Shown: positions 45,438 through 54,978 of the stretch, piece by piece
How positions within the stretch are numbered: the stretch's first letter is position 1
How the letters are laid out: every line of letters begins with the position of its first letter
Source of the DNA: CAVPDG01 sp963702535
Lineage (GTDB): Bacteria; Chloroflexota; Anaerolineae; Anaerolineales; UBA4823
Assembly: GCA_963702535.1 (NCBI GenBank)
Contig: CAVPDG010000022.1
Coordinates: 206,683-270,682 of the forward strand
Length of the DNA stretch: 64,000 nt
Direction of reading: 5' to 3'
Position numbers and translations under genes: made by a program
Notes under the pieces: model-generated
Databases searched by the model: none
Told to the model about the DNA's origin: nothing
The model's input: the letters and a program-made list of their open reading frames with translations, nothing else

Positions 45438-46583
45438 TTAGCGCCGGGTGATCTCGTCCAGCGCCTGGACGACCCTCTCGTTCTCCTCCAGCGTGTTGTA
45501 AAAATAAGGCGAGATGCGGATCACGCCCGGGCGCTTATCGACGATGATGCGCCGCTCTGCCAGGGCTTGGGTCACGCCAGCCGGGTCCGCCAGCTCGACG
45601 ATGGTGATGCTTGCCTGTCGCTCGGGGTCGTGCGGCGCCCGCAAGCGGTAGCCCCGTTCCCGCAGCCGTTGCCCCAAATCCTGGTTCAAGGCTGCGCAGC
45701 GCTGGCGGATGGCTGCCGGCGTGAGCTGGTTGATGATCTCCAGCCCGGCGCGCCCGGCATAGACCGCCCCCACCGCCGGCGTGCCCGCCTCGAAGCGCCG
45801 CGCGTCCCCACGCAGCTCCAGCGTGGTTGGGTCGAAGTCGAACTGCCGCTGGTGGGCGAACCAGCCCGTGGCGCGTGGCTCGAGCTGCGCCGCCAGCTCC
45901 TTGCGCACGTACAGGTAAGCCACGCCTGGTCCGCCGATCAGCCACTTCAGCCCGCCCGTCACCAGGAAATCGACGTCCGCCTCTTTCACGTCGATCGGCG
46001 CCTGCCCCGTGCCCTGGTAGTCGTCCACGAGACACAGCGCCCCTTGCCGGTGCGCCATGGCTGCCAGGGCTTTCACATCCTGAATGTATCCGCTGGTGAA
46101 ATACACCCGGCAGGTCGCCAACAGGGCGGTGCGCCCATCGATGGCATGCTCGAAGGCTTCCAGCGGCACGCTGGTCTTATCCGGCGATGGCAGGATGACC
46201 GTCTCGACGCCATCCCTGCCCTTTGCCAGGAAGTGCTGCGGCAGGGTCGGAAAATCCAGCTCGCAGCACACAACCCGCTGGCGCTGGCTGTAATCCAGGC
46301 TGAAGCTCACCGCCGCCAGCGCCGACGAGATGTTGGGCAGGATTGCCACCTCCTCCACCGAGGCGTTGATCAGCCGGGCGAATTCCAGCCGCAGCGCGTG
46401 CACCTCGTCCAGCCAGTAGCGGTACCAGGCGGAAGCCCCCATCTCGGTCCACAGGTCCAAAAAACGCTCCACCGCCGCACGTGAGGCGCGCGAGAGCTGC
46501 CCCAGCGAGACCGTGTTCAGGTAGGTGCTTTTCTGCAGCCCCGGGAATTCTTCCCGCCAGCGTTTCCAGTCTGGCTCAGCCAT
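45438..46583 (-). CDS. Class V aminotransferase (cysteine desulfurase-like)
   Basis: PLP enzyme of 381 residues in the isopenicillin-N epimerase/cysteine desulfurase-like part of class V. The N-terminus STYLNTVSLGQLSRASRAAV, the aspartate in LVDDYQGTGQAPIDV (pyridine nitrogen contact) and the PLP lysine in VTGGLKWLIGGPGVAYLYV are clear. No active-site cysteine loop typical of NifS is seen, so desulfurase activity is unlikely. It follows the alanine-glyoxylate aminotransferase-like gene after ten bases. Confidence 0.86.
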   Translation of the reverse strand: MAEPDWKRWREEFPGLQKSTYLNTVSLGQLSRASRAAVERFLDLWTEMGASAWYRYWLDEVHALRLEFARLINASVEEVAILPNISSALAAVSFSLDYSQRQRVVCCELDFPTLPQHFLAKGRDGVETVILPSPDKTSVPLEAFEHAIDGRTALLATCRVYFTSGYIQDVKALAAMAHRQGALCLVDDYQGTGQAPIDVKEADVDFLVTGGLKWLIGGPGVAYLYVRKELAAQLEPRATGWFAHQRQFDFDPTTLELRGDARRFEAGTPAVGAVYAGRAGLEIINQLTPAAIRQRCAALNQDLGQRLRERGYRLRAPHDPERQASITIVELADPAGVTQALAERRIIVDKRPGVIRISPYFYNTLEENERVVQALDEITRR

Positions 46584-46593
46584 GCGGCATCTT

Positions 46594-47715
46594 TCAGCGG
46601 AGCAGGCGGTGCAGGGCAGCCAGCAGCATGATCACGTTCTCCAGCCGGCTGCTGAAGCCCATCAGCCCGATGCGCCATACCTGCCCTTTGAGCGGTCCAA
46701 ACCCGCCGGCGATCTCGATGTTGTACTCGTCCAGCAGGCGGCGGCGGATGGTCGCATCGTCGGCAGCGGCGGGGATCTTCGGCGTGCTCAGCGTGGGCAG
46801 GCGGTTTTCCAGCGGCACCAGCAGCGGCAGGTCCAGCGCTTCCAACCCCTGCCACAGCACCTCGGCGTTGAGGCGGTGGCGGGCGAAGCGCGCTTCCAGC
46901 CCTTCTTCCACCACCAGGCGCAGCGCCTCGCGCAGGGCGTAGTTCATGCTGATCGGCGCCGTGTGATGGTAGGTGCGCTCCTGCCCCCAGTACTTGGTCA
47001 GCAGGGTCAGGTCCAGGTACCAGTTTGCCACCGGGATTTGCCGTTTCATCAGGACCTCACGCGCCCGCGGCGAGATCGTCAGCGGCGATAGCCCCGGCGG
47101 GGCAGACAGGCACTTCTGCGAGCCGCTGTAGGAGATATCCACGTCCCAGGCGTCGATCTCCACCGGCAGACCGCTCAAGGAGGTCACCGTGTCCAGCAGG
47201 AACAAGGCGCCGTGCTTGTGCGCCGCCGCAGCGATCTCCTTGATCCCCGGCTGCAGGGCGCCTGTGGAGGTCTCGGCGTGCACGATGGCTGCCAGCTTGT
47301 ATTTCTTGCTTTTCAGCGCGGCTTCGATCTCGCCTGGATCGAAAACCTCGCCCCACGGGCGCTCCAGCTTATCGACCACCGCCCCGTAGCGCCCTGCCAT
47401 ATCGTAGATGCGCCCCCCGAAATAGCCGTTGATCGCCACCAGCACCCGGTCTCCCGGCTCGATGAAGTTGCACAGCGCGGCCTCCATGCCCGCGCTGCCC
47501 GTCCCCGAGACCGGGATGGTCAGCTCGTTCTCGGTCTGGAAGACGTAGCGCAGCATGCTTTGCACTTCGCTCATCAGGGTCAGGAACTGCGGGTCCAGGT
47601 GCCCCACCAGCGGGGTTGACATGGCGCGCAGCACGCGCGGCGATGCCATGCTGGGACCCGGTCCCAGCAGGATGCGCGGCGAGGGGTTCAGGTCGCTGAT
47701 CGCTTTGAGGTCCAT
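46594..47715 (-). CDS. Alanine-glyoxylate / serine-pyruvate aminotransferase-like
   Basis: Class V aminotransferase of 373 residues, AGXT type. LLGPGPSMASPRVLRAMSTP and VGHLDPQFLTLM are its usual N-terminal motifs; VSGTGSAGMEAALCN surrounds the cofactor, LLDTVTSLSGLPVEIDAWDV holds the aspartate and ISYSGSQKCLSAPPGLSP the PLP lysine. Possible roles are glyoxylate detoxification or (S)-ureidoglycine/purine catabolism. AAGGAG stands before ATG 47715. A dispersed hairpin (47740-47770) sits in its leader. Confidence 0.88.
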   Translation of the reverse strand: MDLKAISDLNPSPRILLGPGPSMASPRVLRAMSTPLVGHLDPQFLTLMSEVQSMLRYVFQTENELTIPVSGTGSAGMEAALCNFIEPGDRVLVAINGYFGGRIYDMAGRYGAVVDKLERPWGEVFDPGEIEAALKSKKYKLAAIVHAETSTGALQPGIKEIAAAAHKHGALFLLDTVTSLSGLPVEIDAWDVDISYSGSQKCLSAPPGLSPLTISPRAREVLMKRQIPVANWYLDLTLLTKYWGQERTYHHTAPISMNYALREALRLVVEEGLEARFARHRLNAEVLWQGLEALDLPLLVPLENRLPTLSTPKIPAAADDATIRRRLLDEYNIEIAGGFGPLKGQVWRIGLMGFSSRLENVIMLLAALHRLLR

Positions 47716-47739
47716 TGATTTCTCCTTGTTTTGCTTATC

Positions 47740-47770
47740 GATGACAGTCACCTTTAAGGTGACTGTCATC
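47740..47770. repeat. Dispersed hairpin repeat, copy 2
   Basis: Arms GATGACAGTCACC and GGTGACTGTCATC pair perfectly around TTTAA, the same core as 18198-18228. It lies 24 bases upstream of the aminotransferase start codon, on the same side and at nearly the same distance as copy 1 from its gene. Confidence 0.8.
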
Positions 47771-48015
47771 TCTGGGATCGGTTAAAAAAATTTCGCAATG
47801 CCCGAGCGGCTTTTCATGGATAGTTTACTTTGAAAGGAGAAAAATTGCCAACCAAACAAGGAGAGTCGCAGCCGGTTTTCACAAAATTCCCGCAATATAT
47901 TTCATATAACCGCTTGCTTCAAGCGAAAATATCCTATACAATATTAGATAGAAAAACATCGTCCCAATATTGATCTTCGCAGCCAGAACGATTGTCTTTC
48001 CGGGAGGGAGCCGCC
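47771..48015. other. AT-rich divergent intergenic region
   Basis: No gene is seen. The stretch 47815-47975 is clearly AT-richer than the surroundings and should hold the divergent promoters of the aminotransferase operon and spoVS; TATACAATATTAGATAG around 47935-47950 is a candidate -10 region for spoVS. No further repeat or RNA structure stands out. Confidence 0.5.
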
Positions 48016-48276
48016 ATGGACATCATCAAGGTATCTGGCAAGTCACGGACTTCGGCGGTGGCAGGGGCGATTGCTGGGGTGTTCCGCGAACAGCGCCATG
48101 TCGAAGTCCAGGCGATCGGAGCAAGCGCCATCAACCAGGCTGTCAAGGCGCTGGCGTTATCCAGGAACTACCTGGCGGAGGATGGCTTCAACGTCGTTTT
48201 CGTGCCGGAGTTCGTGGACGTAGAAATTGACGAGAAAGTGCGCACAGCCATCAAGTTCACCGTCGAGGAGCGCTGA
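48016..48276 (+). CDS. spoVS: Stage V sporulation protein S (SpoVS) homologue
   Basis: A complete 86-residue member of the SpoVS family (Alba-like fold): MDIIKVSGKSRTSAVAGAIA, then EVQAIGASAINQAVKALALS and a C-terminal DVEIDEKVRTAIKFTVEE. In spore formers SpoVS influences late sporulation, but the family is broad in non-sporulating bacteria, where it may bind nucleic acid. GGGAGG is seven bases before ATG 48016. No sporulation genes are nearby. Confidence 0.92.
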   Translation: MDIIKVSGKSRTSAVAGAIAGVFREQRHVEVQAIGASAINQAVKALALSRNYLAEDGFNVVFVPEFVDVEIDEKVRTAIKFTVEER

Positions 48277-48425
48277 TCCCGGACATTTAATCGCAGTACC
48301 AGAGGGACATGCTCTTGATAAGGGAAAGTTTTGCGCGCCACGGAGCTTGCGGGTTCTGTGGCGTCTCTATTTTCATTCTCGGCGATCTCTGATACACTGG
48401 TGCGCAATCGATACAAGGTGAGCGC

Positions 48426-49368
48426 TTGAGCCCCCGCTGGTTCCCGTTCCTGCTTTTGCTGGCTGTCCTCGCTTGTGGCGCCTGTGCCGCCTCTGGCGCC
48501 GCGCAGGGCAGTCCTGCTTCAACTACTGCCCTCCGCCTCTGCCTGGACGGCAAGCCCCACCGCGCTGGCTATTCTGCCCTCCGGCACGCCCTCCCCCATC
48601 GCCGGCGCCTCTTCTCCCTCTCCCTCGCCGGCGCCTACCCTCACCCCCACGCCCTTAGCCTGCTGGCAGGCAGGGCGGGCGCATCGTCAAGGACCACCTG
48701 CGCACCGACCTGCTCCCCCTCCCGCTGGAGTACCGCGTTTACCTGCCGCCCTGTTACAACCAGCAGCCCGACCGGCGCTACCCCGTGCTCTACCTGATCC
48801 ACGGGCAAAATTACAACGACGACCAGTGGGATCGCCTCGGGGCGGATGAGACCGCCGACGCCCTAATTGCTGCCGGCGAGATACCGCCACTCATCATCGT
48901 TATGCCGCGCGACCGCTCCTGGGCGCAGCCCACCGAAGACCGCTTCGGGCAGGTGCTGGCAGACAGCCTGGTCCCCGCAATCGATGAAAGCTACCGCACG
49001 CTCCCCGACCGCGCCTACCGCGCCGTCGGCGGGCTCTCGCGCGGCGCCGGGTGGGCTGTTCACCTGGCGCTCTCGCGCTGGGAGCTGTTCTCAGCCCTCG
49101 GCGCCCACAGCTTGCCCGTCTTCTGGGCGGATACGCCCCACGTCCGCCAGTGGCTCAAAGATATCCCCCCAACTCGCTGCCGCGCATCTACCTGGATATC
49201 GGCGAGAAGGACCGCCCGGTGATCCTCAACTCCGCCCGCTGGTTCGAAAACCTGCTCACCGAGCTGGATATCCCCCACGAGTGGCACCTCTTCACCGGTT
49301 ACCACGAGGAGGCTTACTGGCAGAGCCACCTCGAGCAGTACCTGCGCTGGTATACGCAAGACTGGTGA
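48426..49368 (+). CDS. Secreted lipoprotein esterase (several frameshifts)
   Basis: Alpha/beta hydrolase of the putative esterase (D) group, about 313 residues. TTG 48426, five bases after AAGGTGA, starts a lipoprotein signal (FPFLLLLAVLACGAC), followed by a proline/serine/threonine linker and EYRVYLPPCYNQQPDRRYPV, LYLIHGQNYNDDQWDRLGAD and the nucleophile elbow GGLSRGAGWAVHLAL (GxSxG). Indels near 48510, 48670 and in the C6 run at 49163-49169 must be repaired; the last piece (NSLPRIYLDIGEKDRPV, LFTGYHEEAYWQSH) gives the acid and histidine. Substrate could be a carbohydrate ester. Confidence 0.75.
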
Positions 49369-49380
49369 GTTCGGAACAAG

Positions 49381-49431
49381 ATGAATTTTTGAATGCTGTG
49401 CGGCGAAGCCGCACAGCATTCAAAAATTCAT
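49381..49431. repeat. 51-base near-perfect palindrome
   Basis: Two 24-base arms beginning ATGAATTTTTGAATGCTGTG pair perfectly around GAA between the esterase and gatC. It could serve as a strong terminator, since T-runs lie inside the arms, or be a palindromic repeat unit. Confidence 0.85.
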
Positions 49432-49465
49432 TATCCCGACCTGACGTTAGGTTATAATCTCCCGC

Positions 49466-49753
49466 ATGAGCCTCACCCTCGAAGAAGTCGAACACATCGC
49501 CGACCTGGCGCGCCTGCGCCTGACGGATGAGGAAAAAGAGCGCTACCGCCTGCAGCTCTCCGCCATTCTGGAGTACGTCGCCCAGCTCCAGGCGCTGGAT
49601 ACCTCCGGCATCCCGCCCACCTCCAGCGTCTTGCCGCCGCGCAGCGTGCTGCGTCCCGACGAGCCTCGCCCCGGTCTGTCTACCCAGAGCGTTTTAAGCA
49701 ACGCCCAGCAGGTGGAGAGCGACCAGTTCCGCGTCCCGCCGGTGCTGGAATAA
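49466..49753 (+). CDS. gatC: Asp/Glu-tRNA amidotransferase subunit C
   Basis: A 95-residue clamp subunit of the GatCAB complex that converts misacylated Glu-tRNA(Gln) or Asp-tRNA(Asn) to the correct amide. MSLTLEEVEHIADLARLRLT and the late belt LRPDEPRPGLSTQSVLSNAQ are typical. TATAAT (49453-49458) ends seven bases before the ATG, so the transcript is probably leaderless. gatA follows after five bases; gatB is 6.4 kb downstream. Confidence 0.95.
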   Translation: MSLTLEEVEHIADLARLRLTDEEKERYRLQLSAILEYVAQLQALDTSGIPPTSSVLPPRSVLRPDEPRPGLSTQSVLSNAQQVESDQFRVPPVLE

Positions 49754-49758
49754 TCCCG

Positions 49759-51247
49759 ATGCCTGACCTGACCGCCCTCACCCTTTCCCAGGCGTCAGCC
49801 GCCCTGCGTCTTGGCGAATTTTCCAGCCGCGAGCTGGCGCAGGCGTACCTGGAGCGCATCCAGCGCCTGGATCCCCACCTGCACGCCTTCCTCGCCCTCA
49901 CCCCTGAGCTGGCTTTGGCGCAGGCAGACCAGGCAGACAGGCGCCTGGCGGAGTGGCGCAGGTCGCCGGGCAGACGCCCTGCCCCCCCTGCTGGGCATCC
50001 CTCTGGCGGTCAAGGACGTGCTCTGCGTGGCTGGCGTGCCCTGCACCTGCGGCTCGCGCATCCTGGAGGGCTTCATCCCCCCCTACCACGCCACCAGCGT
50101 CGAGCGTCTCCTGGCTGCCGGCATGGTCCTGCTCGGCAAGACCAACACCGACGAGTTCGCCATGGGCTCCTCCACCGAGAACTCGGCTTACGGCGTTACC
50201 CATAACCCCTGGGATTTGCAGCGCGTCCCGGGCGGCTCCAGCGGCGGCAGCGCCGCCGCCGTGGCAGCCCGCTTAGCCCCGGTTGCCCTGGGCACCGATA
50301 CCGGCGGCAGCGTCCGCCAGCCTGCCGCCTTCTGCGGCGTGACCGGCTTGAAGCCCACCTACGGGCGCGTCTCGCGCTACGGTCTGGTGGCGTACGGCTC
50401 CTCCCTGGACGCCGTAGGCGCCCTCGGGCGCGACGCTGCCGATGTTGCCCTCGTCTTCCAGGCTATGGCGGGGGGCGACCCGCGCGACGCCACCAGTCTC
50501 GACCTGCCCCTCCCGGAGCTGGACCTGGCGGGTCCCGGCGACCTCTCCGGGTTGCGCGTGGGCATCCCCGAAGAGTATTTCATCCCCGGCATGCAGCCCG
50601 AGGTGGAGAGCGGCGTGCGCCAGGCGATCGGCGTCCTGCAATCGCTGGGCGCTGCGATTGCGCCCGTCTCCCTGCCCCACACGCGCTATGCCCTGCCGGT
50701 CTACTACCTCATCGCCCCCGCCGAAGCCTCCGCCAACCTGGCGCGCTACGACGGCGTGCGCTATGGTCCTCGCCTGCCGGCGGATGCCCTGTGGGAGGTC
50801 TACCGCCGCACGCGCGGCGAGAAGTTCGGCGCCGAGGTCAAGCGCCGCGTCATGCTCGGCACCTACGCCCTCTCCGCCGGCTATTATGACGCCTATTACG
50901 GTCAGGCGCAGAAAGTGCGCACCTTGATCAAGGGCGATTTCGAGCACGCCTTCCGCGAGGTCGATGTCATTGCCGCCCCGGTGACCCCCACCACCGCCTT
51001 CAAGATCGGCGAGCACGGCGACGATCCGCTCTCCATGTACCTGGAAGACGTCTTCACCCTGCCTGCCAACCTGGCAGGCGTCCCCGGGCTGGCTTTCCCC
51101 GTCGGGCTGGACGCTACCGGCTTGCCTGTGGGCATGCAGCTCATGGCGCCCCATTTCCGTGAGGATATCCTCTTCCGCCTCGCCCGCGGCTACCAGCAGG
51201 CGACGGACTGGCACCTGCGCCAGCCTGCCCTCTCTCCTTGGGCGTGA
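49759..51247 (+). CDS. gatA: Asp/Glu-tRNA amidotransferase subunit A (frameshifted)
   Basis: Amidase subunit of about 495 residues that releases ammonia from glutamine. The catalytic lysine is in LAVKDVLCVAG, and the Ser-cisSer pair in VPGGSSGGSAAAVAARLAPV and TDTGGSVRQPAAFCGVTGLK. An indel in 49955-49975 joins ADRRLAEWRR to LPPLLGIPLAVKD. The C-terminal GVPGLAFPVGLDATGLPVGM is complete. Confidence 0.95.
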
Positions 51248-51301
51248 ATGCAGGGGTCAGCCCGCCGCGCAAGACGATGATCAATCCATAAGGAGCAGTC
51301 T

Positions 51302-53018
51302 ATGCTTGATCCCCTGCCAACCTCTCCCGATCAACTGGTGCGCATGTCCTGGCAGGACTATGCCCCGCACTACCGGGAATTACTGGCGCAGGACCTCAGC
51401 GCCTCGTCCATCTCCCCCTGGATGGCGGATTGGACGCGCCTGCGCCGTACCTGGTACGAGGCGCAGCAGCGCCTCTACGTTGCCAATTCGGTAGATACCG
51501 CCAGTGCTGAGGCGGAGACGCTGCTCAACCGTTTCCTGGATGAGGTCTATCCCCAGGTGCAGGCAGCCGACCAGCAGGTCAAGGAAAAGTTGCTGGCGTC
51601 TGGGCTGCAGCCGCCGGGTTATTCCGTGCCGCTGCGCAACCTGCGCGCCGAGGCAGCCTTGTTCCGCCAGGAGAACCTGCCCCTGCTCAGCGAGGAGCTG
51701 AAGCTGTCCCACGAGTACGAGGGCATCGTCGGCGCTCAAACCGTGCTCTGGAATGGTACTGAGCTCACCCTCTCGCAGTTGAGCCTGGTCTACCTGGATA
51801 GCGACCGGACTGCCCGCGAGCGCGCCTGGATGCTCGACCTCCGCCCGCTGGCTGGAAGACCGCCAGGCAATCGGCGACGTGTGGCAGCGCTCCTTGCAGT
51901 TGCGCACCCGCATGGCAGCCAACGCCGGGCTGCCGGATTACCGCTCCTATCGCTGGCAGAAGCAGTTCCGCTTCGATTACACTCCCGAGGATTGCCGCAC
52001 CTTCCACCGCGCCATCGAGTCGGTCGTCGTCCCCGCCGCCCTCCAGGTTTACGAGAAGCGCCGCCAGCGCCTGGGCGTGGAATCCCTGCGCCCCTGGGAC
52101 CTGGAGGTGGATCCCTTCGGGCGCCCCCCGCTGCATCCCTTTGCCAGCATGGCGGAGCTTGAAGCCAGGACCTCCGCCATCTTCCACGCCGTCGATCCCC
52201 AGCTCGGCGAGTACTTCGAGATCATGCGCCGCGAGTACCTGCTGGACCTGGATAACCGCAAGAACAAAGCCCCAGGCGGCTACTGCACCGATTTCCCCAT
52301 CACCGGGCGCCCCTTCATCTTCGCCAATTCCATCGGCGTGCATGATGATGTCCAGACCCTGCTGCACGAGGGCGGGCACGCCTTCCATGTCTTCGAGAGC
52401 GCCGCTCTGCCGTACTGCTGGCATATGCAGATCCCCTGGGAATTTATGGAAGTGGCTTCGATGAGCATGGAGCTGCTCGCCGCCCCTTATCTCACCCTCG
52501 ATTTCGGCGGTTTCTATACCCCTGCCCAGGCTGCCCGCGCCCGCATCGAGCACCTGGAGCGCAGCCTGCTCTTCTGGCCCTATATGGCGGTGGTGGATGC
52601 CTTCCAGCATTGGGTTTACGAGAACCCCGCAGCATCCATCCATCCCGAAAATTGTGACAGCGCCTGGGCGGACCTCTGGCGGCGCTTCATGCCCGGCGTG
52701 AACTGGAGCGGGCTGGATCAGGAGATGTGCACCGGCTGGCAGCGCAAAGCCCATATCCATACTGACCCGTTTTACTACGTCGAGTACGGTCTGGCGCAGC
52801 TTGGCGCTATGCAGGTGTGGGCAAACGCCCTGCGCGACCAGGCGGGCGCCGTGGCTGCCTACCGCCGCGCGCTGGCGCTGGGCGATACCGCCTCCCTGCC
52901 GGAGCTGTTCTCCGCCGCCGGCGCCCATTTTGCTTTCGACGCCGGCGCCCTCAGCCAGGCTGTGGGCTTGATCCTGCGCACGGTTGAAGATCTGGAGCAA
53001 ATCTCAGCCCAGGAGTAA
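51302..53018 (+). CDS. M3-family oligoendopeptidase (frameshifted)
   Basis: Second M3-type zinc peptidase, about 572 residues. HEGGHAFHVFES (HExGH) is the zinc site, with PWEFMEVASMSMELLAAPYL giving the third ligand about 27 residues on. An indel near 51840-51845 separates RERAWML from SARWLEDRQAIGDVWQRSLQ. It is a distant paralogue of the enzyme at 4784-6565, with HEGGH instead of HEMGH. Located between gatA and an O-methyltransferase on one strand. Confidence 0.9.
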
Positions 53019-53027
53019 ATTTGCATC

Positions 53028-53627
53028 ATGTTTCACGATATCCCTCCCCTGGTTCAGCAGCGCATGGCGGAGCTCGAGGCGGTAGACGCCCGTGACCGCC
53101 TGGATGGCACGCCCAAGATCCGCCGCTTGCGCCAGATCCCCCCGGAGACCGGCAGGCTCCTTGCTTTCCTGGCAGCCGGCGCCCCGCAGGGTCTGGTGCT
53201 CGAGATCGGCACCAGCGGCGGCTATTCCTCGCTCTGGCTGGCGCTGGCTTGCCGCCAGCGCCGCGACCGGCTGGTCACCTTCGAAGAGGATGTGGATAAA
53301 GTCGCCCTGGCGCGCCAGACTTTCCGCCAGGCGGGCGTTGAGGAGCTCATCACGGTGGTGCAGGGGGATGCCCTGGACCTGCTGCCGCGCTACCCCGGCG
53401 TGGCTTTCTGTTTCCTGGATATCGAGAAAGACGTCTACGCAGCCTGTTACCGGGGCGTGGTTCCCAACCTGGTGCCCGGTGGGCTCTTCTGCGCCGATAA
53501 CATGATCAGCCATGCCTCAGAGCTGCAGGAGTTCCTCGCCGAGGTAGAATCCGACCCGCGCCTGGATGCCCTGGTTCTGCCCGTCGGCAAGGGCGTGCTG
53601 GTCTGCCGCCGAACAGGCGCTGCCTAA
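53028..53627 (+). CDS. Class I SAM-dependent O-methyltransferase
   Basis: A 199-residue enzyme of the caffeoyl-CoA/catechol O-methyltransferase type. The glycine-rich SAM loop is VLEIGTSGGYSSLWLALACR (about residue 57), followed by LVTFEEDVDKVALARQTFRQ and the metal/active-site strand VAFCFLDIEKDVYAAC, VPGGLFCADNMISHASEL. Acceptor unknown. It starts ten bases after the M3 peptidase and shares its strand. Confidence 0.87.
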   Translation: MFHDIPPLVQQRMAELEAVDARDRLDGTPKIRRLRQIPPETGRLLAFLAAGAPQGLVLEIGTSGGYSSLWLALACRQRRDRLVTFEEDVDKVALARQTFRQAGVEELITVVQGDALDLLPRYPGVAFCFLDIEKDVYAACYRGVVPNLVPGGLFCADNMISHASELQEFLAEVESDPRLDALVLPVGKGVLVCRRTGAA

Positions 53628-53718
53628 CGGTTCGGTTAAGCCGCCTTCCGCTGCTTTATACCTTGCCTGTGCGTGTATAATTGTCCTATCACTCCATCAC
53701 AAGGAAGCACCTACACTT

Positions 53719-54729
53719 ATGAGCCAGACCATTAAAGTGGTTATCCCAATGGCAGGCCTGGGCACCCGCTTGCGCCCGCATACCTGGAGCAAGCCCAAGC
53801 AACTGATCAGCGTGGCAGGCAAAGCTGTTCTGGATCACGTGCTGGATACCCTCTCCAGCCTGCCGCAGGATTGGGAGATCGAGCTGGTCAACATCGTCGG
53901 CTATCTCGGTGAGCAGATCGAAGCGCACATCCGCACCAATTATCCGCATGTCAAGGCGCATTACGTCCTGCAGGATGACCCGCGCGGCCAGTCGCACGCC
54001 ATCTACCTGGCGCGCCACCTGCTCAGCGGACCGATGCTGATGGTCTTCGCCGATACGCTTATCGAGACCGATCTCAGTTTCCTGGCGGCTGAGAAGGCCC
54101 AGGCGGTCACCTGGGTCATGCCCGTCGCCGACCCGCGCCGCTTTGGCGTGGCGGTGACCAACGCCCAGGATTGTGTGCAGCGCCTCATTGAAAAGCCCCA
54201 GTCGATGGAGAACAACCTGGCGGTGGTCGGCTTTTATTATTTCCAGTCGGCTGAGGAGCTGGTGTCTGCCATCGAAGAGCAGATGCGCCGCGACCTGCAG
54301 CTCAAGGGCGAGTTCTTCCTGGCGGACGCCGTCAACATCATGCTCGAGCGCGGCTTGAAGATGCGCATCGAGAAGGTCGATGTCTGGCTGGACGCCGGCA
54401 CCCCCGAGGCCCTGCTCGAGACCAACCGTTACCTGTTGAGCAACGGGCGCAGCAGCAACAGCCAGGCAGCCGCCCGAGCCGGCGTGGTGGTCGTCCCGCC
54501 GGTCTTCATCCATCCCACCGCCGAGGTCACCAATTCCATCGTCGGACCTTACGTCTCCCTCGGCGCTGGCTGCTGCGTCGAGCGCAGCATTTTGAGCGAT
54601 TCGATCCTGGAAGACGAAGCGCGCGTCACCGATGTCATCCTGGAGAACTCCATGGTCGGTCGCCGCGCCCATATCCAGCGCCGCGCCGGCGTCATCAACG
54701 CCGGCGACCAGACGGTGGTCATCCTCTAA
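53719..54729 (+). CDS. Sugar-1-phosphate nucleotidyltransferase
   Basis: A 336-residue RmlA/GlmU-like pyrophosphorylase that activates a sugar phosphate. N-terminal signature KVVIPMAGLGTRLRPHTWSK with PKQLISVAGKAVLDH, metal aspartate in MLMVFADTLIETDLSF, KVDVWLDAGTPEALLETNRY, and a C-terminal left-handed beta-helix (VFIHPTAEVTNSIVGPYVSL). Glucose-1-phosphate thymidylyl- or uridylyltransferase are the likely types. TATAAT at 53677-53682 is a candidate -10; galE (29081) would use products of this route. Confidence 0.88.
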   Translation: MSQTIKVVIPMAGLGTRLRPHTWSKPKQLISVAGKAVLDHVLDTLSSLPQDWEIELVNIVGYLGEQIEAHIRTNYPHVKAHYVLQDDPRGQSHAIYLARHLLSGPMLMVFADTLIETDLSFLAAEKAQAVTWVMPVADPRRFGVAVTNAQDCVQRLIEKPQSMENNLAVVGFYYFQSAEELVSAIEEQMRRDLQLKGEFFLADAVNIMLERGLKMRIEKVDVWLDAGTPEALLETNRYLLSNGRSSNSQAAARAGVVVVPPVFIHPTAEVTNSIVGPYVSLGAGCCVERSILSDSILEDEARVTDVILENSMVGRRAHIQRRAGVINAGDQTVVIL

Positions 54730-54734
54730 ACCTC

Positions 54735-54978
54735 ATGCCAGACCCGGTTGCCTGCCACTCTGGAAGCGCCTACGCCGAATACCCGCTGAGGTTCGAGTTC
54801 CAGGGTGAGACGCTGCCGGTTGATGAGGTCCTGAGCGCGCTGGCGCACTCCTGCCGGCAAACGCTTCCGCGTGCGCGCCGCCCGTGCGCTCTTCGACCTG
54901 GCGTACGATGAAGCGCAAGACCAGTGGCGTGTGGAACCGCTTCCCCTCGCCTTCCAGCATCAGGAGGAGCCCGCTTGA
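54735..54978 (+). CDS. Small conserved hypothetical protein (frameshifted)
   Basis: A gene of about 80 codons that a simple ORF search misses. ATG 54735 begins MPDPVACHSGSAYAEYPLRF, then FEFQGETLPVDEVLSA; an indel near 54836-54842 moves to GKRFRVRAARALFDLAYDEA and WRVEPLPLAFQHQEEPA with a stop at 54976-54978. That stop overlaps the next start (TTGA), which supports it being a real gene. Function unknown; no signal or membrane segment. Confidence 0.62.

Noticed and set aside
49381..49431. A small RNA gene
   Set aside because: The segment is a single perfect stem without a separate promoter; a terminator or palindromic repeat explains it better.
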